Shown here: positions 17,965 to 27,421 of the stretch, piece after piece | How the letters are laid out: each line of letters begins with the position of its first letter | How positions within the stretch are numbered: the first letter of the stretch is position 1 | Source: SG8-4 sp964598225 | GTDB taxonomy: Bacteria; Planctomycetota; Phycisphaerae; Sedimentisphaerales; Anaerobacaceae | NCBI GenBank assembly: GCA_964598225.1 | Contig: CAZRBG010000020.1 | Coordinates: 20,074-84,073, forward strand | DNA: 64,000 nt | Reading direction: 5' to 3' | Position numbers and translations under genes: made by a program | The notes under the pieces: model-generated | Database searches by the model: none | Told to the model about the DNA's origin: nothing | The model's input: only the letters and a program-made list of their open reading frames with translations

Positions 17965-18468
17965 CTAACTCTCGAAGGATTCCTCGAAGAGCTTGAAGGG
18001 AATCTCTTTCATGCCGACTCCGGCGTATGTGCTTTGGCCGGCCTGGTTGGAATGCTCGACGTACAGGCGGAAGCCGCAGACGTTATTCTCTTTCGCCGCC
18101 TTTTCTTTCAGAAATTCATAAAGTCTTTTGAAAATTCCCTGCCGGCGGAACTCAAGATCGACGTAGACGCTTTGAATCCACCAGAATTGGCCGCAACGCC
18201 AATCGCTCCACTCGTATGTGACCATGATGCAGCCGACGACGCGCCCGGCTATCTCGGCGACGGTGTAGAAGCCGTGCCCGGGACCGTTCAGCAGCACTTG
18301 AAGGCCTTTGGTGATGACCGCCGGCTCGAGTTTCTTTTGCTCGGTTTCCCAGGCCAGCGCGATGTTGAACTTCGCGAGGGTCTCCAGGTCTCTTTCTTCG
18401 GCCATCCTGATCAGCAATTCATCCGGCACGGTTCGTCTCCCGCCCCCATCGCCGCGTTTCAAAGTCAA
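17965..18468 (-). CDS. GNAT-family N-acetyltransferase
   Basis: 167 residues if translation starts at the TTG overlapping the sppA stop codon (translational coupling). A GTG at 18427-18429 with GGGAG upstream is an equally good start and would give 154 residues. The acetyl-CoA binding motif A is clear: 'WIQSVYVDLEFRRQGIFKRLY', preceded by the usual beta4 strand and followed by 'FRLYVEHSNQAGQSTYAGVGM'. Substrate unknown. Cotranscribed with sppA. Confidence 0.85.
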   Translation of the reverse strand: MTLKRGDGGGRRTVPDELLIRMAEERDLETLAKFNIALAWETEQKKLEPAVITKGLQVLLNGPGHGFYTVAEIAGRVVGCIMVTYEWSDWRCGQFWWIQSVYVDLEFRRQGIFKRLYEFLKEKAAKENNVCGFRLYVEHSNQAGQSTYAGVGMKEIPFKLFEESFES

Positions 18469-19529
18469 TACGCACTCCAGAGATACAACACCTGCGGCGT
18501 GCCGAGTTCGTAGAGTGTCGATCTGTCGAGTTTCGGCAGGCTTGTCTGGCGAGACATCAGAAAATCCGAGAAGGAGAAAGGCTTGCGGTAACGTACTACC
18601 TGGGCTTTGCCGATCCCGGCCAGAGAGTTGACCAGCGAAACAGCATCATCAAGATAACCGACCTGGTCGATCAGCTTCTCATCGAGAGCCTCCTGAGCGG
18701 GATAGATCTCCGCCTCTTCCGCCAGGTCTGCGACCTCCTGCGTCGTGAGCGATCCCATCCGCCCCTCGACCACTACCTCCATGAATCTCTTGATAGCCGG
18801 GCCGACCAACTTTTCCCGCATGTACTGAAGCTGTTCCTCGGTCGGCTCTTTGAATGAGCTGGGCCAATCCTTCTTCTCGCCCGATTTGACGGTTACGGGT
18901 AAAACGCCGAGCTTTTCCTCCAACAATTCCCGCACGACCATGTACCAGCTAATCACGCCGATGGAGCCTGTGATCGCGGTCGGCTCGGCCATAATCTTCT
19001 CGCACGCTACCGAGGTGTAATAGCCACCCGAAGCGGCTACGCCCTGCATGAAGGCGACGACGGGCTTATTCTTCTCGGCCCGGAACCTGCGGATTTCCTT
19101 ATATATCTGATCGCTGGCCGAGATCGTTCCTCCCGGCGAGTTAACATGGACGATCAGGCCCCTGACGTCGGGATCCCGCCTGGCGTGCTTCAACTGCTGG
19201 TAAACGTCGCCCGACATCCTGCCGTCAATGATTCCCTGCACGGTGATCATCGCGATCTTGTTTTTCGCCGGCCCTTCTCGCACAACTTCTTCGGTGAGAA
19301 ATCCGGCGCCCTGTCCGGTGGCGAAGAAGAGAACCACGCCGAACAACAAAAACAACAACGCGACATTGGCCATAATCGAAAGTGCGAATATTATGCGAAA
19401 GAAAATCCGCCATACGCTTGTCTTTTTCGGCTGTTGCTGCGGCGGCGGCGACGAATTAAAACCTGAGATCGGCTCTTCCGGAGGCGGCCCGCCGGCTCCG
19501 GAAAACTTATCATTCTGCTCAAAATCCAT
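18465..19529 (-). CDS. sppA: Signal peptide peptidase SppA
   Basis: 354 residues, GAAAGGATG before ATG 19529. A Pro-rich cytoplasmic tail (1-35) precedes one membrane anchor (about 41-70). The S49 peptidase domain has the nucleophile in 'GVAASGGYYTS' (S167) and the general-base Lys in 'KSGEKKDW', with the preceding 'VHVNSPGGTISAS' block. Length fits the short (Bacillus-type) SppA form, not the tandem E. coli form. It degrades cleaved signal peptides in the membrane. Follows the acyltransferase gene by 93 bases and overlaps the GNAT gene. Confidence 0.92.
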   Translation of the reverse strand: MDFEQNDKFSGAGGPPPEEPISGFNSSPPPQQQPKKTSVWRIFFRIIFALSIMANVALLFLLFGVVLFFATGQGAGFLTEEVVREGPAKNKIAMITVQGIIDGRMSGDVYQQLKHARRDPDVRGLIVHVNSPGGTISASDQIYKEIRRFRAEKNKPVVAFMQGVAASGGYYTSVACEKIMAEPTAITGSIGVISWYMVVRELLEEKLGVLPVTVKSGEKKDWPSSFKEPTEEQLQYMREKLVGPAIKRFMEVVVEGRMGSLTTQEVADLAEEAEIYPAQEALDEKLIDQVGYLDDAVSLVNSLAGIGKAQVVRYRKPFSFSDFLMSRQTSLPKLDRSTLYELGTPQVLYLWSAY

Positions 19530-19622
19530 AAGGCATCCTTTCTATAACAACCGGCGGGATTGTAAATGATCAAAGTGCAGACGTCAATCTTTACCTGGAC
19601 CAGCCTGTCTGCTGCCCGCCAT

Positions 19623-20576
19623 CTACCTTCGTCCGTCCGTTTCGCCTTTGGGGCGGTGCTTCCAGCGGCGGTGGAGCCACCAGTACTGGGTGGGGTCTTC
19701 GCGGACGAAGTCTTCGATAGCCTTTGTGTACTCGGCGGTTACCCATTTCAGCGGATCGTCTTTGTCGGTCCACTCTTCGGGAAAAATGATACGATTGACG
19801 CCGATCTCGAAGTAGAAATGATTGTCCACCCGCCTGCTGTAGCCGACCACTATCGGCAGGTTCTTGGTGATAGCCAGCAGGCCGATGCTCTTGTAGGTGC
19901 TGGCCTTTCGGCCGAAGAAGTCGACGAATATACCCTTTTTGCCGGCGTCCTGATCGGCGACGAAACAGAGCGTGGCGCCGCTCTCCGTCAACTCTTCCAT
20001 AAGAGCGGTGGCGCCTTTCTTGTCGACGATGCGCTGGCCGGCTCGCCGTCGGACGCCGTAGAGGTAGTTATTGATGTACTTGTTGTCGAGCGGCCGGGCG
20101 ATGCTGTAGACGTTGAAGCCGAACAGCCCCATGAGATAGCCCGTGATCTCGAAATTGCCGTAATGAGCGCCGACCATCAGGAGGCCGCGGCCTTCCTGCA
20201 TGAGCCACTTGGTTCGCTCGGTGTTCTTATAACGCGAGTATTCGCGCCAGTTGTACTTCTTAACCAGTCGCGGCGTAAACAATACGTCCATCGCCAGCAT
20301 CACGATGTGCTCGAAGCTCCGGCGGCCGGTTTCGTGTATCCACTGCTCGCTCTTTTCGGGGTAGCTGGCGCGGAGGTTGTCCAGGGCCCGCTTTCGGCCG
20401 CGATGATAGTGCTTCCAGAGCAGGCGTCCGAGAATGCAGGCGGTGTTGAGATTGGTCTCGACGTTGAACAGGTACAGAAAAACGATTAGTATCCGCAGGG
20501 CGAGATAATGGAGCCAGGCGACGACTCCGGTTCGTTTCCTCTTTTTCTTCTTTTTGCGTACGGGCGAATCGGCCAT
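19623..20576 (-). CDS. LpxL/HtrB-like lysophospholipid/lipid A acyltransferase
   Basis: 317 residues from ATG 20574-20576, preferred over the ATG at 20612 because the protein then starts with a short basic tail ('RKKKKKRKRTG') and a membrane segment (about 20-40). The catalytic HX4(D/E) motif is 'VGAHYGNFEI'; further family blocks are 'LCFVADQDAGKKGIFVDFFG' and the C-terminal 'TQYWWLHRRWKHRP'. It would transfer an acyl chain to a lipid A precursor at the inner membrane, which supports an LPS-bearing outer membrane. Upstream of sppA on the same strand. Confidence 0.88.
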   Translation of the reverse strand: MADSPVRKKKKKRKRTGVVAWLHYLALRILIVFLYLFNVETNLNTACILGRLLWKHYHRGRKRALDNLRASYPEKSEQWIHETGRRSFEHIVMLAMDVLFTPRLVKKYNWREYSRYKNTERTKWLMQEGRGLLMVGAHYGNFEITGYLMGLFGFNVYSIARPLDNKYINNYLYGVRRRAGQRIVDKKGATALMEELTESGATLCFVADQDAGKKGIFVDFFGRKASTYKSIGLLAITKNLPIVVGYSRRVDNHFYFEIGVNRIIFPEEWTDKDDPLKWVTAEYTKAIEDFVREDPTQYWWLHRRWKHRPKGETDGRR

Positions 20577-20621
20577 AGGCCGCGATTTTAGGGTGTCGGC
20601 GGCTTTTGTCAAGGCTTGCCA

Positions 20622-20756
20622 ATGGGGCCAGCCCCGCGTGGCGCGGGCATTCCCTCGACTGCGCTCTCCCTATGGGACGCCTTAACGCGGGGACAGGCCC
20701 GCCCTTGTTCGATGCCGGGACTGCTTCAGAACGCAAGGGCGAGACGCCCTCGCCAC
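20622..20756. repeat. Mosaic GC-rich repeat between acyltransferase and DUF4139 genes
   Basis: Includes GGGCGAGACGCCCTCGCCAC at 20737-20756, identical in style to the end of the long repeat at 4107 and 25466, plus a CCCGCGTGGCGCGGG hairpin near 20632. It lies in the 198-base gap between two same-strand genes. Confidence 0.6.
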
Positions 20757-20774
20757 GATCGACCGGGACGCAAT

Positions 20775-22538
20775 TCACTGTCGACTTGCTGATTGACGGG
20801 GCTGGATTTGCATGTTTCTGTCATATTCCATAGTGAAGCTGTACTTGACGACAGTCGCATCCACCTCGACGGTGTTCGGCTCCAGGTTCAGGTCCCAGCG
20901 GAGTATGCCTTTCTTTCGGGCCGTGCGCAGGTACTCGCTGTCTTTGCATAACTGCGGATTTGTCTCTCCAAGCTCAATCTTGATCGAAGCGTCCTCGGTG
21001 TACGGCAGGCGGTCAAGCAGTTGCAGCTCAACCGGCTCGTTCTTGTAGTTGCTCAAGGCTATGCGGTAATCATAAGTATCGATGCGATTTCCGCCCTGGA
21101 TGCGGCTTTTCTTGTCCTCGAGCTCGCGGACTACCCGCACCTGCGAATCGATGCCGAAACCAGCCGTGAACGTCTCGCCGACGGTAACCTGAGGCAATTG
21201 GCCCTTGCCAACGAATTCGCCTTTGCGGAACATGCCGGCCTGTCCGGGCAACAGAACGATATCGCTGTCGTTGAATAGGTCCGCCTGGAGATAAACGTAG
21301 TCCGTCAGCAACGGCGTTGCGACAAGCGTTAAATCGGCTTTTGCAGTGATTGAAGCAATGCTGACGAGCTGCTGGTCGCTTCTGCTGGGAAGGGTCAGCT
21401 TGCCGGGCAATTCGTAGGTTACGCTCACCCCCTCGGTGCGGGAAATCTCAGCGATCTTCTGCTGAAATTCCTGCGCTCTGCGCTGATCCACGTTGAGGAA
21501 CAGCACCTGGTTTTGAATCGCCAATTCGTTCAGTTTCGTATTAGCCGCAATGCCCTGCTTGATATAGTTTTTTCGAGATTTCTGGAATTGCCGTATCTGG
21601 TCGGATTGCAGCATAGGGGGTTGGGGCGCCTGCTGCGCCTGAATTCGGCTGGAAAGACCGACAAGCATGGGGTCGAGAACCGGCGCGGCGGCGACCTTCG
21701 TAGGCTCAGCGGTGGACAGCCAGAGCGTAACGCCATACCAGTTCTCGCCGCTGGTCTGGTTCACGACAGCGTTGTATTCTATCAAAACTTGCGACCGTCG
21801 GGGATCGGCCCGCAGATTGTACTGCTGCTGCCAGTTGGCGCCTTCAACAAGGTAGCTCAGTTCGATATCGACTTTGCTGTTATCGGCTCTGCTTATGAAC
21901 AGGATAGCCTCACGCTCGGTCCGGGATTGGCCCGCGACCAGCTCGCTGCGTTTACGCTCGAGCAACTCCAGCTCCTCCTGCGATTCGGCGATGCTGTCGT
22001 CAAGCTTAAGCTTGCGTTGCAGGTAATCTTTTCCTTTAGTCTCTATCAGTTCGGTCAGACTCTGCAAGGGCTCGTAAACCAGGACGCCCCTCTTGAGATC
22101 GGTTTTCTCTGCGTCTATCGTAAAGTCCTTGAGATTCTCATACATCTTCCATTGTCGGGCGTTAAGGTCTTGTTCCTCCTTGGCACATTTCAGCTTGTGT
22201 TTGACGTCCTCGATCTTAGCATCGAGCTGTTTAACTTCCTCGCGGGTGTCCTCCCTGACCGCTCTTTCACGATATCTGACGCTGAGCACCTTCGTATCGT
22301 CGGACGTCTGGGCGTAGATGCTCTCGGAGACAATCTTAGGCGGCAAATCCCGCACGATCAACTCCGAAGCACCCGGCGGCAAGTCAACGCTGATCGTGCG
22401 CGTTACCAGCGCCTGGCCGCGATAGACGGTCACCTTTGAAATGGCGCCGGTTGTTGACGGACCGTCGGCGAAAACGACTGAAATCAACATACCGGTCAGA
22501 AAAATTGCCAGTGTGAGGATTTGTTTTCGACATTTCAT
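20775..22538 (-). CDS. DUF4139/DUF4140 (mucoidy inhibitor A-like) exported protein
   Basis: 587 residues, GAAAGGAAC before ATG 22538. Signal peptide 1-24. N-terminal DUF4140 block ('KVTVYRGQALVTRTISVDLPPG'), then a coiled coil (about 98-200, rich in E/K/L), then the DUF4139 beta-rich domain ('DIELSYLVEGANWQQQYNLR', 'NQTSGENWYGVTLWLSTAEP'). This MuiA-like family is widespread and periplasmic; its biochemical role is not established. Single gene, divergent from the two-component system. Confidence 0.85.
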   Translation of the reverse strand: MKCRKQILTLAIFLTGMLISVVFADGPSTTGAISKVTVYRGQALVTRTISVDLPPGASELIVRDLPPKIVSESIYAQTSDDTKVLSVRYRERAVREDTREEVKQLDAKIEDVKHKLKCAKEEQDLNARQWKMYENLKDFTIDAEKTDLKRGVLVYEPLQSLTELIETKGKDYLQRKLKLDDSIAESQEELELLERKRSELVAGQSRTEREAILFISRADNSKVDIELSYLVEGANWQQQYNLRADPRRSQVLIEYNAVVNQTSGENWYGVTLWLSTAEPTKVAAAPVLDPMLVGLSSRIQAQQAPQPPMLQSDQIRQFQKSRKNYIKQGIAANTKLNELAIQNQVLFLNVDQRRAQEFQQKIAEISRTEGVSVTYELPGKLTLPSRSDQQLVSIASITAKADLTLVATPLLTDYVYLQADLFNDSDIVLLPGQAGMFRKGEFVGKGQLPQVTVGETFTAGFGIDSQVRVVRELEDKKSRIQGGNRIDTYDYRIALSNYKNEPVELQLLDRLPYTEDASIKIELGETNPQLCKDSEYLRTARKKGILRWDLNLEPNTVEVDATVVKYSFTMEYDRNMQIQPRQSASRQ

Positions 22539-22719
22539 TTTACGTTCCTTTCAAAAGGATTTCGAATATATGCTCGCGTTGAATAAATATTACGATTATG
22601 TCGATAGAGAATCGAGTAAAATGCACGTAAAATATCAGGGACGTTTTTTTTACAGAACATTTACGAAACGTGCGGGCCGATTTACCCTATAATATATATT
22701 GTAGATGGAGACGGGCGTA

Positions 22720-23415
22720 ATGACCGAAAACGATGCATCCATACTGGTTGTCGAAGACGAGGCGAAGATAAGAACGGCTCTGACGGACTTTCTGGAGTTT
22801 CACGGCTTTGTGGTTACAGAAGCCGCCGACGGAGCCGAGGCGGAGCGAACCGTGGCGGAGCGGCGGTTCGATCTGATCCTGCTCGATTTGATGCTGCCGA
22901 AAATCAGCGGCGAGCAGCTATGCCTGAAGTGGCGTCGCGATGGGCTGCAAACGCCGATCATCATGCTGACCGCCAAGGGTCAGGAGAAAGAAAGAATAAG
23001 CGGATTAAACCTCGGTGCCGACGATTATATAACTAAACCATTTTCCCTGGAAGAGTTACTGGCCAGAATCAGTGCCGTACTTCGTCGCATAGATCCGGCC
23101 CGGGCAGTCGGACAGACCTTTGAGTTCGGCGATCTGACAATTGATGTCCCGGCGTTAAGAATAAGGCGGCAGAAAAAGCAAATAGAGATTACCAAACGAG
23201 AAGCAGGGATAATATGCCACTTTGCCGCCAATCCGAACCGGATCATCAGCCGGGAAGAGCTTTACAAAGAGGTATGGAACGAGACTATGACCGAATGGGG
23301 GACGCGAACGGTGGACATGCACATCGCCAAGCTCAGGAGCAAGATCGAGCTTGACGCCGCAAGCCCCCGGATCATCACAACCGTCCGCGGCGCCGGATAC
23401 AGATATCAAGCATAG
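22720..23415 (+). CDS. OmpR/PhoB-family response regulator
   Basis: 231 residues from ATG 22720, which has GGAG upstream; an in-frame ATG at 22705 lies only about 12 bases after a TATAAT (22688-22693) and would leave no leader. Receiver domain 1-115 with the acidic pocket (E12, D13), phospho-acceptor D56 in 'LILLDLMLP' and the conserved Lys in 'ITKPFS'. DNA-binding winged helix 130-230 ('EITKREAGIICHFAA', 'SREELYKEVWNE', 'TVDMHIAKLRSKI'). It pairs with the histidine kinase 19 bases downstream. Confidence 0.93.
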   Translation: MTENDASILVVEDEAKIRTALTDFLEFHGFVVTEAADGAEAERTVAERRFDLILLDLMLPKISGEQLCLKWRRDGLQTPIIMLTAKGQEKERISGLNLGADDYITKPFSLEELLARISAVLRRIDPARAVGQTFEFGDLTIDVPALRIRRQKKQIEITKREAGIICHFAANPNRIISREELYKEVWNETMTEWGTRTVDMHIAKLRSKIELDAASPRIITTVRGAGYRYQA

Positions 23416-23434
23416 GAAGTGAACGCACGGAAAA

Positions 23435-25381
23435 ATGTACAGACGACTTATCATATTATCGCTGATTATACTTGCAGCCCTGGCCGGATTGGTATGGGTG
23501 GGATATCGGTCGCTCCAGATTCAGGCCGAGGGCATGGCGGGCAAGCGGCTGGGCGAATTCGCGGCGGTGGCCGAGCAGATCAGGCAGGACGTCAAACGCA
23601 ACCTCGACGAATTTATGCAGAGAGAGCACAATCGGCCTTACACCGATTATCAGAATCTCTACGTACCCGAAGACGCGCCGGTCAACCAACAGCAGCCGCC
23701 TGTCCTGAGATCTCCGCTCGGAGGCCGATTGGAACACGATCTGGCTTACGGCAATTTTCAAATCGAGCCGGACGGCAAAATCATTACGCCAAACGATGAT
23801 CTCGAACAGTTGGAGGAAATATCGAGTGCGGAGAAAGAACTGAAGACAAAAGTACAGTCGAACAAGGCAAACATTAAAAACAACCTGTGGCCCGCACTTA
23901 AAGGACGGATACCCGGCTCGTTCACGGTCGATTTCTACAGCAATGCCGGAACAAGACGTCGCAACAAGGCTGCGACGTCGGCCCAATCCAATACATCCAA
24001 AGACACGAGCGGCAAGGCCGACAGTGGAAAGGGCAAAACCTCTTTGAAGCAATCGGGACAAAACTATCCAATTCAAAGCCTGCAGAATGAGGATCAGAAA
24101 GCTCAGGTCATAACACAGAGGCGTTCGGTCCTCGAGCAAAACAGAATTTCCAACTCGTTGGTTGATCAGCCGCAGCAATCCCAGCCACGGGAACAGATAA
24201 GTCATTGCGACAGACAAATCCAGCCTTCTCCGATGAGCCAGGCCGAGACTGTTCAAGTGAGAATCGAACCGTTTGTGCCTCTGGTTGTGCCGGATCCGAA
24301 TCCCGTGAAATCGATATTCGGAGGTCAGGTCTTTTTGCTCAGGCAGGTGCAAATCGAAAACAGACAATTCCTGCAGGGATTTCGTCTGAACGAGAAGAAA
24401 TTGATCGAAGAAGTCAAGGAAGTCGCAAAGAAGTTTATGCGTGAGGGCATGACTTTCGAGCTGGCGAAACCTAACGAGGATTACTTCGATATCCATGTCG
24501 CATACGCAGCCGTGCTGGATTTCGGATTCGGCGAACTGACGCTGAATCTCAAGGAGACGGATCCGTACTGGATCGGCAGAGAGATTGGACGCCTGCGCTA
24601 CTGGTATTACGGCACAATCGCGGTCGTGCTGCTGGCGGTGATGCTGGGTCTGGCCAGCCTTTGGCGCAACGCCGGAGTCCAGGCGAAGCTGGCGCAGAAG
24701 AAGGACGATTTCATATCTGCGGTCTCGCACGAACTGAGAACGCCCCTGACCTCGATACGAATGTACTCTGAGATGCTGGAGAAGAACTGGGTCAAGTCGC
24801 CGGATAAGATCGCAGAATACTACGGCAATATGAGGCAGGAGAGCGAGAGGCTAAGCAGGCTGATAGAAAACGTGCTGGACTTTTCGCGCATCCAGCGAGG
24901 ACGCAAGCAATACACATTCGACGTCGGCGATATGAACAAGTGCGTCGCCGACGTGGTCGAGATGATGCGGCCTTATGCAACTCAAAAAGGCTTTTCCATA
25001 GAGACAGAACTCGGAACGCCGGATCAATCCACTTTCGACAGCGACGCTGTCACTCAGATCGTCGTTAATCTGCTCGACAACGCGATCAAATACGCCCGGG
25101 ATGCCGAGGACAAGACGATCATCGTCCGGACCTCACGCGACGACGGCTTTACTCTGATCGAGGTGGAAGACCACGGACCGGGCGTGCCCAACCGTCAAAG
25201 AAAGAAGATATTCGAGCAATTCTATCGTTCCGAGGCCGAGGCTACCCGTGAAACAAACGGAACGGGATTAGGCCTAACACTGGTAAAGAAATTCGCCGAG
25301 GCGCACAACGGCTTCGTTGAAATCACCAACGCCAGGCCCTCCGGCGCGATATTCAGAGTGGCTCTGGCCACGCGCCAATAA
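23435..25381 (+). CDS. Membrane sensor histidine kinase
   Basis: 648 residues. Membrane segments at about 6-24 and 389-410 flank a large extracytoplasmic sensor. Within it, residues 180-280 are a Ser/Gln/Lys-rich low-complexity stretch, then a folded alpha/beta part. The kinase core has the phospho-acceptor H432 ('FISAVSHELRTPLTSIR'), the N box ('VVNLLDNAIKYA'), G1 ('VEDHGPGVPN') and G2 ('NGTGLGLTLVKKF'). Cotranscribed with the OmpR-type regulator. The signal is unknown. Confidence 0.92.
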   Translation: MYRRLIILSLIILAALAGLVWVGYRSLQIQAEGMAGKRLGEFAAVAEQIRQDVKRNLDEFMQREHNRPYTDYQNLYVPEDAPVNQQQPPVLRSPLGGRLEHDLAYGNFQIEPDGKIITPNDDLEQLEEISSAEKELKTKVQSNKANIKNNLWPALKGRIPGSFTVDFYSNAGTRRRNKAATSAQSNTSKDTSGKADSGKGKTSLKQSGQNYPIQSLQNEDQKAQVITQRRSVLEQNRISNSLVDQPQQSQPREQISHCDRQIQPSPMSQAETVQVRIEPFVPLVVPDPNPVKSIFGGQVFLLRQVQIENRQFLQGFRLNEKKLIEEVKEVAKKFMREGMTFELAKPNEDYFDIHVAYAAVLDFGFGELTLNLKETDPYWIGREIGRLRYWYYGTIAVVLLAVMLGLASLWRNAGVQAKLAQKKDDFISAVSHELRTPLTSIRMYSEMLEKNWVKSPDKIAEYYGNMRQESERLSRLIENVLDFSRIQRGRKQYTFDVGDMNKCVADVVEMMRPYATQKGFSIETELGTPDQSTFDSDAVTQIVVNLLDNAIKYARDAEDKTIIVRTSRDDGFTLIEVEDHGPGVPNRQRKKIFEQFYRSEAEATRETNGTGLGLTLVKKFAEAHNGFVEITNARPSGAIFRVALATRQ

Positions 25382-25441
25382 TTCGGAAAGAACCAGGCCG
25401 ACCTCGATAACGGCAATCGCGATGAGGCTGCCACCCTGTTT

Positions 25442-25547
25442 GTAGTGACGCCGTAAGGCGTTCGAGTGGCGAGGGCGTCTCGCCCTTGTGTTGAGAGGCC
25501 GTCCCGGCCTCGCTGTAGATAGAACATGGGCAAGATGCCCTCGCCAC
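25442..25547 (+). repeat. Composite repeat: GTAGTGACGCC unit plus long multi-hairpin unit
   Basis: A perfect GTAGTGACGCCGTAAGGCG copy at 25442-25460 is followed at 25466 by an element with outer inverted repeats GTGGCGAGGGC / GCCCTCGCCAC (25466-25476 and 25537-25547), an inner GGCGTCTCGCC hairpin and GAGGCC-gtcc-CGGCCTC. Reverse-complemented, the larger unit matches the order of the rhaB and 4107 copies. Confidence 0.75.
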
Positions 25548-25759
25548 GGCCGGCCCTGGAACAGGACAGTCAACCCCAGGGACTTGTTCCTTTTTGTCCT
25601 CGTCTTTACGGCAAAAAGGTGCCTGTCCCTCTCCCGCTCGTTTGCAGTGTGCTCGTAAGAGCATATTTAAAAAACGCCTTACGGCGTCACTACGAACGAG
25701 GCGCCTGACCCGCTAAAGGGACAGTCAACTTTATAAACGACATAAAGTACACAGTCCCT
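25548..25759. other. Repeat-derived intergenic DNA
   Basis: Contains an inverted GTAGTGACGCC copy at 25673-25693 and short phrases of the 'GGGACAGTC' type at 25720 and 25760 that look like further dispersed repeat debris. No gene seen. Confidence 0.55.
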
Positions 25760-26665
25760 TTATCCGTCGATTCCGGGCGTGGGAATGTACTCTACATCAT
25801 CTTTGGGGCGCTTGGAGCGGTCGATGATATTGGCGATAATTTCCCGGATTTCCTCCTTGGAGGGGTAAGTTACAAGGACGTATTTTTCCAATTTATATTC
25901 GGATTCGGCGCCGGCTTTGATATACGACTCCGTCCTTTTTGGCAGATGAGTATCGACGTCTACGAAAACGCGCCATTTCCTGTGAGAAATCCTCCCGGTA
26001 AGAGAGCCCCCCTGTTGGGCGTTCGATGCCGTCCCATTCTGCTCCCATACGAGTTCGTACACGGCACAATCGGGGACTTTAGCGATCACCGCCGGATCGC
26101 TTACGGCATACCATTGAGCATCTGCGGGAACGTCGTCTTCATTGAAAAACGGCGCAAGAGCAAAAGAAGGCGTCATCGACTGTCGGAGATCGCGGAGCTT
26201 TTCTTCGGTCAACGGTTCTGTATTGACGTTGGACAAATACATTTTCGTTTCGACTTTCTTAGCAAGATCGAACAAAGCGTAGCTCGCGCGGTCGCCGATC
26301 CCGGTTTTAAAGAGCCGCACCTTCAGATCCTGTGATGTCCACACCTGCCGGGTCGGATTTGTCTGCCCCGGCTCAAAAGTTGAAACGCAGATATTGTCGA
26401 CTCCTCCAAGATTCCTGTAGAAATCCGCCACACTGTCGAAATCCTTGTTCAGCGTGACAACGAAAAGGCTTACGGCAACCACTGCCACCGCCGCAACGGC
26501 CAAAGGTTTGGCTACCGTGCTGGTCGCGAACCATTGGCGAATCCCGGGCCTGTGAATCTGCAAGCCGGTCTTCAAAGCGACGAATGAATCATCGACAATG
26601 CGCTTATCCGTCTCTGCACTCGTACTAACTTGCAACTGTTGTATTCGGTGTTCTATGTTGTCCAC
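25760..26665 (-). CDS. Putative membrane anti-sigma factor
   Basis: 301 residues from a GTG at 26663-26665 with AAGGAATC upstream. An N-terminal cytoplasmic segment (about 1-50), one membrane helix (about 51-70, 'PLAVAAVAVVAVSLFVVTL') and a large extracytoplasmic domain. No zinc-binding HCC motif is seen in the N-terminus. The role is inferred from position: it begins 16 bases after the ECF sigma gene stop, the usual place for a cognate anti-sigma factor. Otherwise not recognised. Confidence 0.55.
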   Translation of the reverse strand: MDNIEHRIQQLQVSTSAETDKRIVDDSFVALKTGLQIHRPGIRQWFATSTVAKPLAVAAVAVVAVSLFVVTLNKDFDSVADFYRNLGGVDNICVSTFEPGQTNPTRQVWTSQDLKVRLFKTGIGDRASYALFDLAKKVETKMYLSNVNTEPLTEEKLRDLRQSMTPSFALAPFFNEDDVPADAQWYAVSDPAVIAKVPDCAVYELVWEQNGTASNAQQGGSLTGRISHRKWRVFVDVDTHLPKRTESYIKAGAESEYKLEKYVLVTYPSKEEIREIIANIIDRSKRPKDDVEYIPTPGIDG

Positions 26666-26681
26666 GGGACTGATTCCTTGC

Positions 26682-27212
26682 TCACTCCTTTAATATCGCC
26701 CTGAGTTTATTGAGCCCATAGCGGTATCTGCCCTGGACCGTACTGATCGGAATGCCCTGCATCTCGGCTATCTCCTTGAATTTCATCCTGCCGTTGAGGT
26801 GCAGGACAATCGTTTCCCGCTGCTCCAGCGGAAGTTGAGCCAGAGCGTCTCCCAGTTGTTCGAAATGTTCATCGAACACGGCCGAACGCACCGGATCACC
26901 TGTTTCGCCCGCCACCTGACGTGCCTCGTCGAGCTCGACGTGGTGATGCTTTTTCTTGCGGTATTTGTCTCGGATGCGATTGACAACGCTTGTTGTCAGG
27001 TAACTCTTGAGACTGCCGCGAAGCTGCAAGCCGCCGACGGTCCCGGCGAAAGAAACAAAAACATCGTGCAGAACGTCCTCAGCGGCATTATTGTCGTGCA
27101 ATAACGCGGTGGCTATCGTCAGCAGCGTATCTTTATATTCCATGTAAATCTGTTGAAGGGCTTCTTTATTGCCGCGTTTGAGTTCCCTTATCAGACGCTT
27201 CTCATTCAGCAT
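26682..27212 (-). CDS. ECF-type RNA polymerase sigma factor
   Basis: 176 residues. Region 2 ('YKDTLLTIATALLHDNNAAEDVLHDVFVSF', split here by a short linker) and region 4 ('LPLEQRETIVLHLNGRMKFKEIAEMQGIPISTVQGRY') are both complete, with the usual basic 'IRDKYRKKKHHH' after region 2. It should direct polymerase to a small regulon, probably including its own operon, and be held by the downstream membrane protein. Confidence 0.9.
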   Translation of the reverse strand: MLNEKRLIRELKRGNKEALQQIYMEYKDTLLTIATALLHDNNAAEDVLHDVFVSFAGTVGGLQLRGSLKSYLTTSVVNRIRDKYRKKKHHHVELDEARQVAGETGDPVRSAVFDEHFEQLGDALAQLPLEQRETIVLHLNGRMKFKEIAEMQGIPISTVQGRYRYGLNKLRAILKE

Positions 27213-27421
27213 CTAAATCCAGCCTAATGAGCGATGCCGTAAGCTATCGCTATTAATATGACGTTAAAACACGGACTTTAATGTAATAAAAATCGCCACT
27301 TCGTGCCAGAAAAAGTATTCGCTTGCATTTTGAGCGGAGAAGTGCGAAAATCCCGGTTGATCGAATACGTTTAGATGTGTCGCCCGCAAACGGGATTGAC
27401 AAACATGGAGACCGAGTGGTC

